Below are positions 63,611 through 64,000 of a DNA stretch of 64,000 bases, in pieces (position 1 is the first letter of the stretch; the number at the start of each line of letters is the position of its first letter). Source of the DNA: Algoriphagus oliviformis (GTDB lineage: Bacteria; Bacteroidota; Bacteroidia; Cytophagales; Cyclobacteriaceae); assembly GCF_017254915.1 (NCBI RefSeq), contig NZ_JAFKCT010000007.1, positions 25,678 to 89,677 on the forward strand, written 5' to 3'. The notes below the pieces were generated by a model. The model worked only from the letters and a program-made list of their open reading frames with translations, made no database searches and was not told the DNA's origin. The position numbers and the translations under genes are program-made.

Positions 63611-64000
63611 TTTTTTTTGCGCTTCGCGCTGGGTTTACCGCCAAGGCGCCGAGGACGCAAAGTTCTCGCAGAGTTTTTCTCCTTTCCTCCGTGCACTCCG
63701 TGGTAAGATTTTCTTATTGGATTTTTTCACCACAGAGAGCGGGAGGAATAGGAGGCTTTTAGTTTTGATCTATCCGGTTATTCGTTGTGCTGATGCTAGA
63801 GAAACAGCGAGTTTCCCGAATTTTTTGCGGCTCTCCAGCACTGCGAGAAAAGCGCTCTCCCGAAGACCCAGAGGCGCGAAGCTTTCTCCCATTCCTCCGT
63901 GCACTCAGTGGTAAAATTTTCTTATTGGATTTTTTCACCACAGAGAGCGGGAGAAATAGGAGGGGTTTGGTTTTGATCTATCCGGTTATTCGTTGTGCTG
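63611..64000. repeat. right-end repeat array, two ~118-bp copies 207 bp apart
   Basis: Bases 63676-63792 and 63883-64000 are nearly identical: CTCCGTGCACT, GGTAA-ATTTTCTTATTGGAT, CACCACAGAGAGCGGGAG, TTTTGATCTATCCGG, TTATTCGTTGTGCTG. The head at 63611-63642 (T run, GCGCTTCGCGCT, TTTACCGCC) matches the unit head of the 48-kb array. The second copy runs off the window. No gene in 63447-64000. Confidence 0.85.

Overview
The window looks like the chromosome of a Bacteroidota member, most likely order Cytophagales (a Cyclobacteriaceae-type genome), but that placement is inferred. The signs are LytTR regulators paired with LytS-type kinases, outer-membrane barrels with carboxypeptidase-regulatory-like and OMP_b-brl domains, many SPII lipoproteins with little Shine-Dalgarno signal, sulfatases, and an RND efflux operon that starts with a TetR regulator. 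Most of it is GC-rich. An AT-rich accessory patch lies at about 39.7-43.7 kb. I saw no rRNA, tRNA, CRISPR array, transposase or phage genes.

Left part (1-25.3 kb), mostly housekeeping. A truncated BtuB-like TonB-dependent receptor overlaps a BtuG-like beta-propeller lipoprotein, a probable vitamin B12 uptake pair. Next come an orphan HI0074/HEPN-like protein, an HtrA protease, the dxr-rseP pair, and an uncharacterised trio of two paralogous barrel proteins plus an IPT/Kelch lipoprotein. These are followed by lon, hslU, an SDR oxidoreductase, a SixA-type phosphatase, a cold-shock protein, a large MscS channel, Hsp20, a second HtrA, a serine beta-lactamase-family hydrolase and a HAD phosphatase. 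Protein quality control is well represented: two HtrA, RseP, Lon, HslU and Hsp20.

Middle part (25.6-39.7 kb). An exported intradiol dioxygenase is followed by a minus-strand sialic-acid cluster: sodium/solute symporter, N-acetylneuraminate-lyase-like aldolase, two BNR/sialidase proteins and a PhoPQ-activated (PqaA-type) hydrolase. A complete TetR-TolC-adaptor-RND efflux operon follows, with a palindromic operator candidate upstream.

Accessory patch (39.7-43.7 kb). It is AT-rich and mosaic. It holds a DUF4062 protein, a lipocalin-like lipoprotein, a decayed DUF1801 gene whose 3' end occurs three times, an unknown exported protein, and a VapBC-like pair in which the PIN toxin is frameshifted at a homopolymer.

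Right part (43.7-64 kb). A LytS/LytTR two-component system is divergent from a TonB-dependent barrel. An intergenic array of about 250-bp repeats follows. Beyond it lies a sulfated-glycan segment (GH20 hexosaminidase and three sulfatases) with an orphan ABC ATPase, a TPR histidine kinase/LytTR pair, a PepSY membrane protein and a PepSY gene remnant. The window ends in a second repeat array that shares blocks with the first. Sialidases, GH20 and a predicted GlcNAc-6-sulfatase together suggest use of sialylated and sulfated amino-sugar glycans, yet no SusC/SusD pair and no sulfatase maturase is visible.
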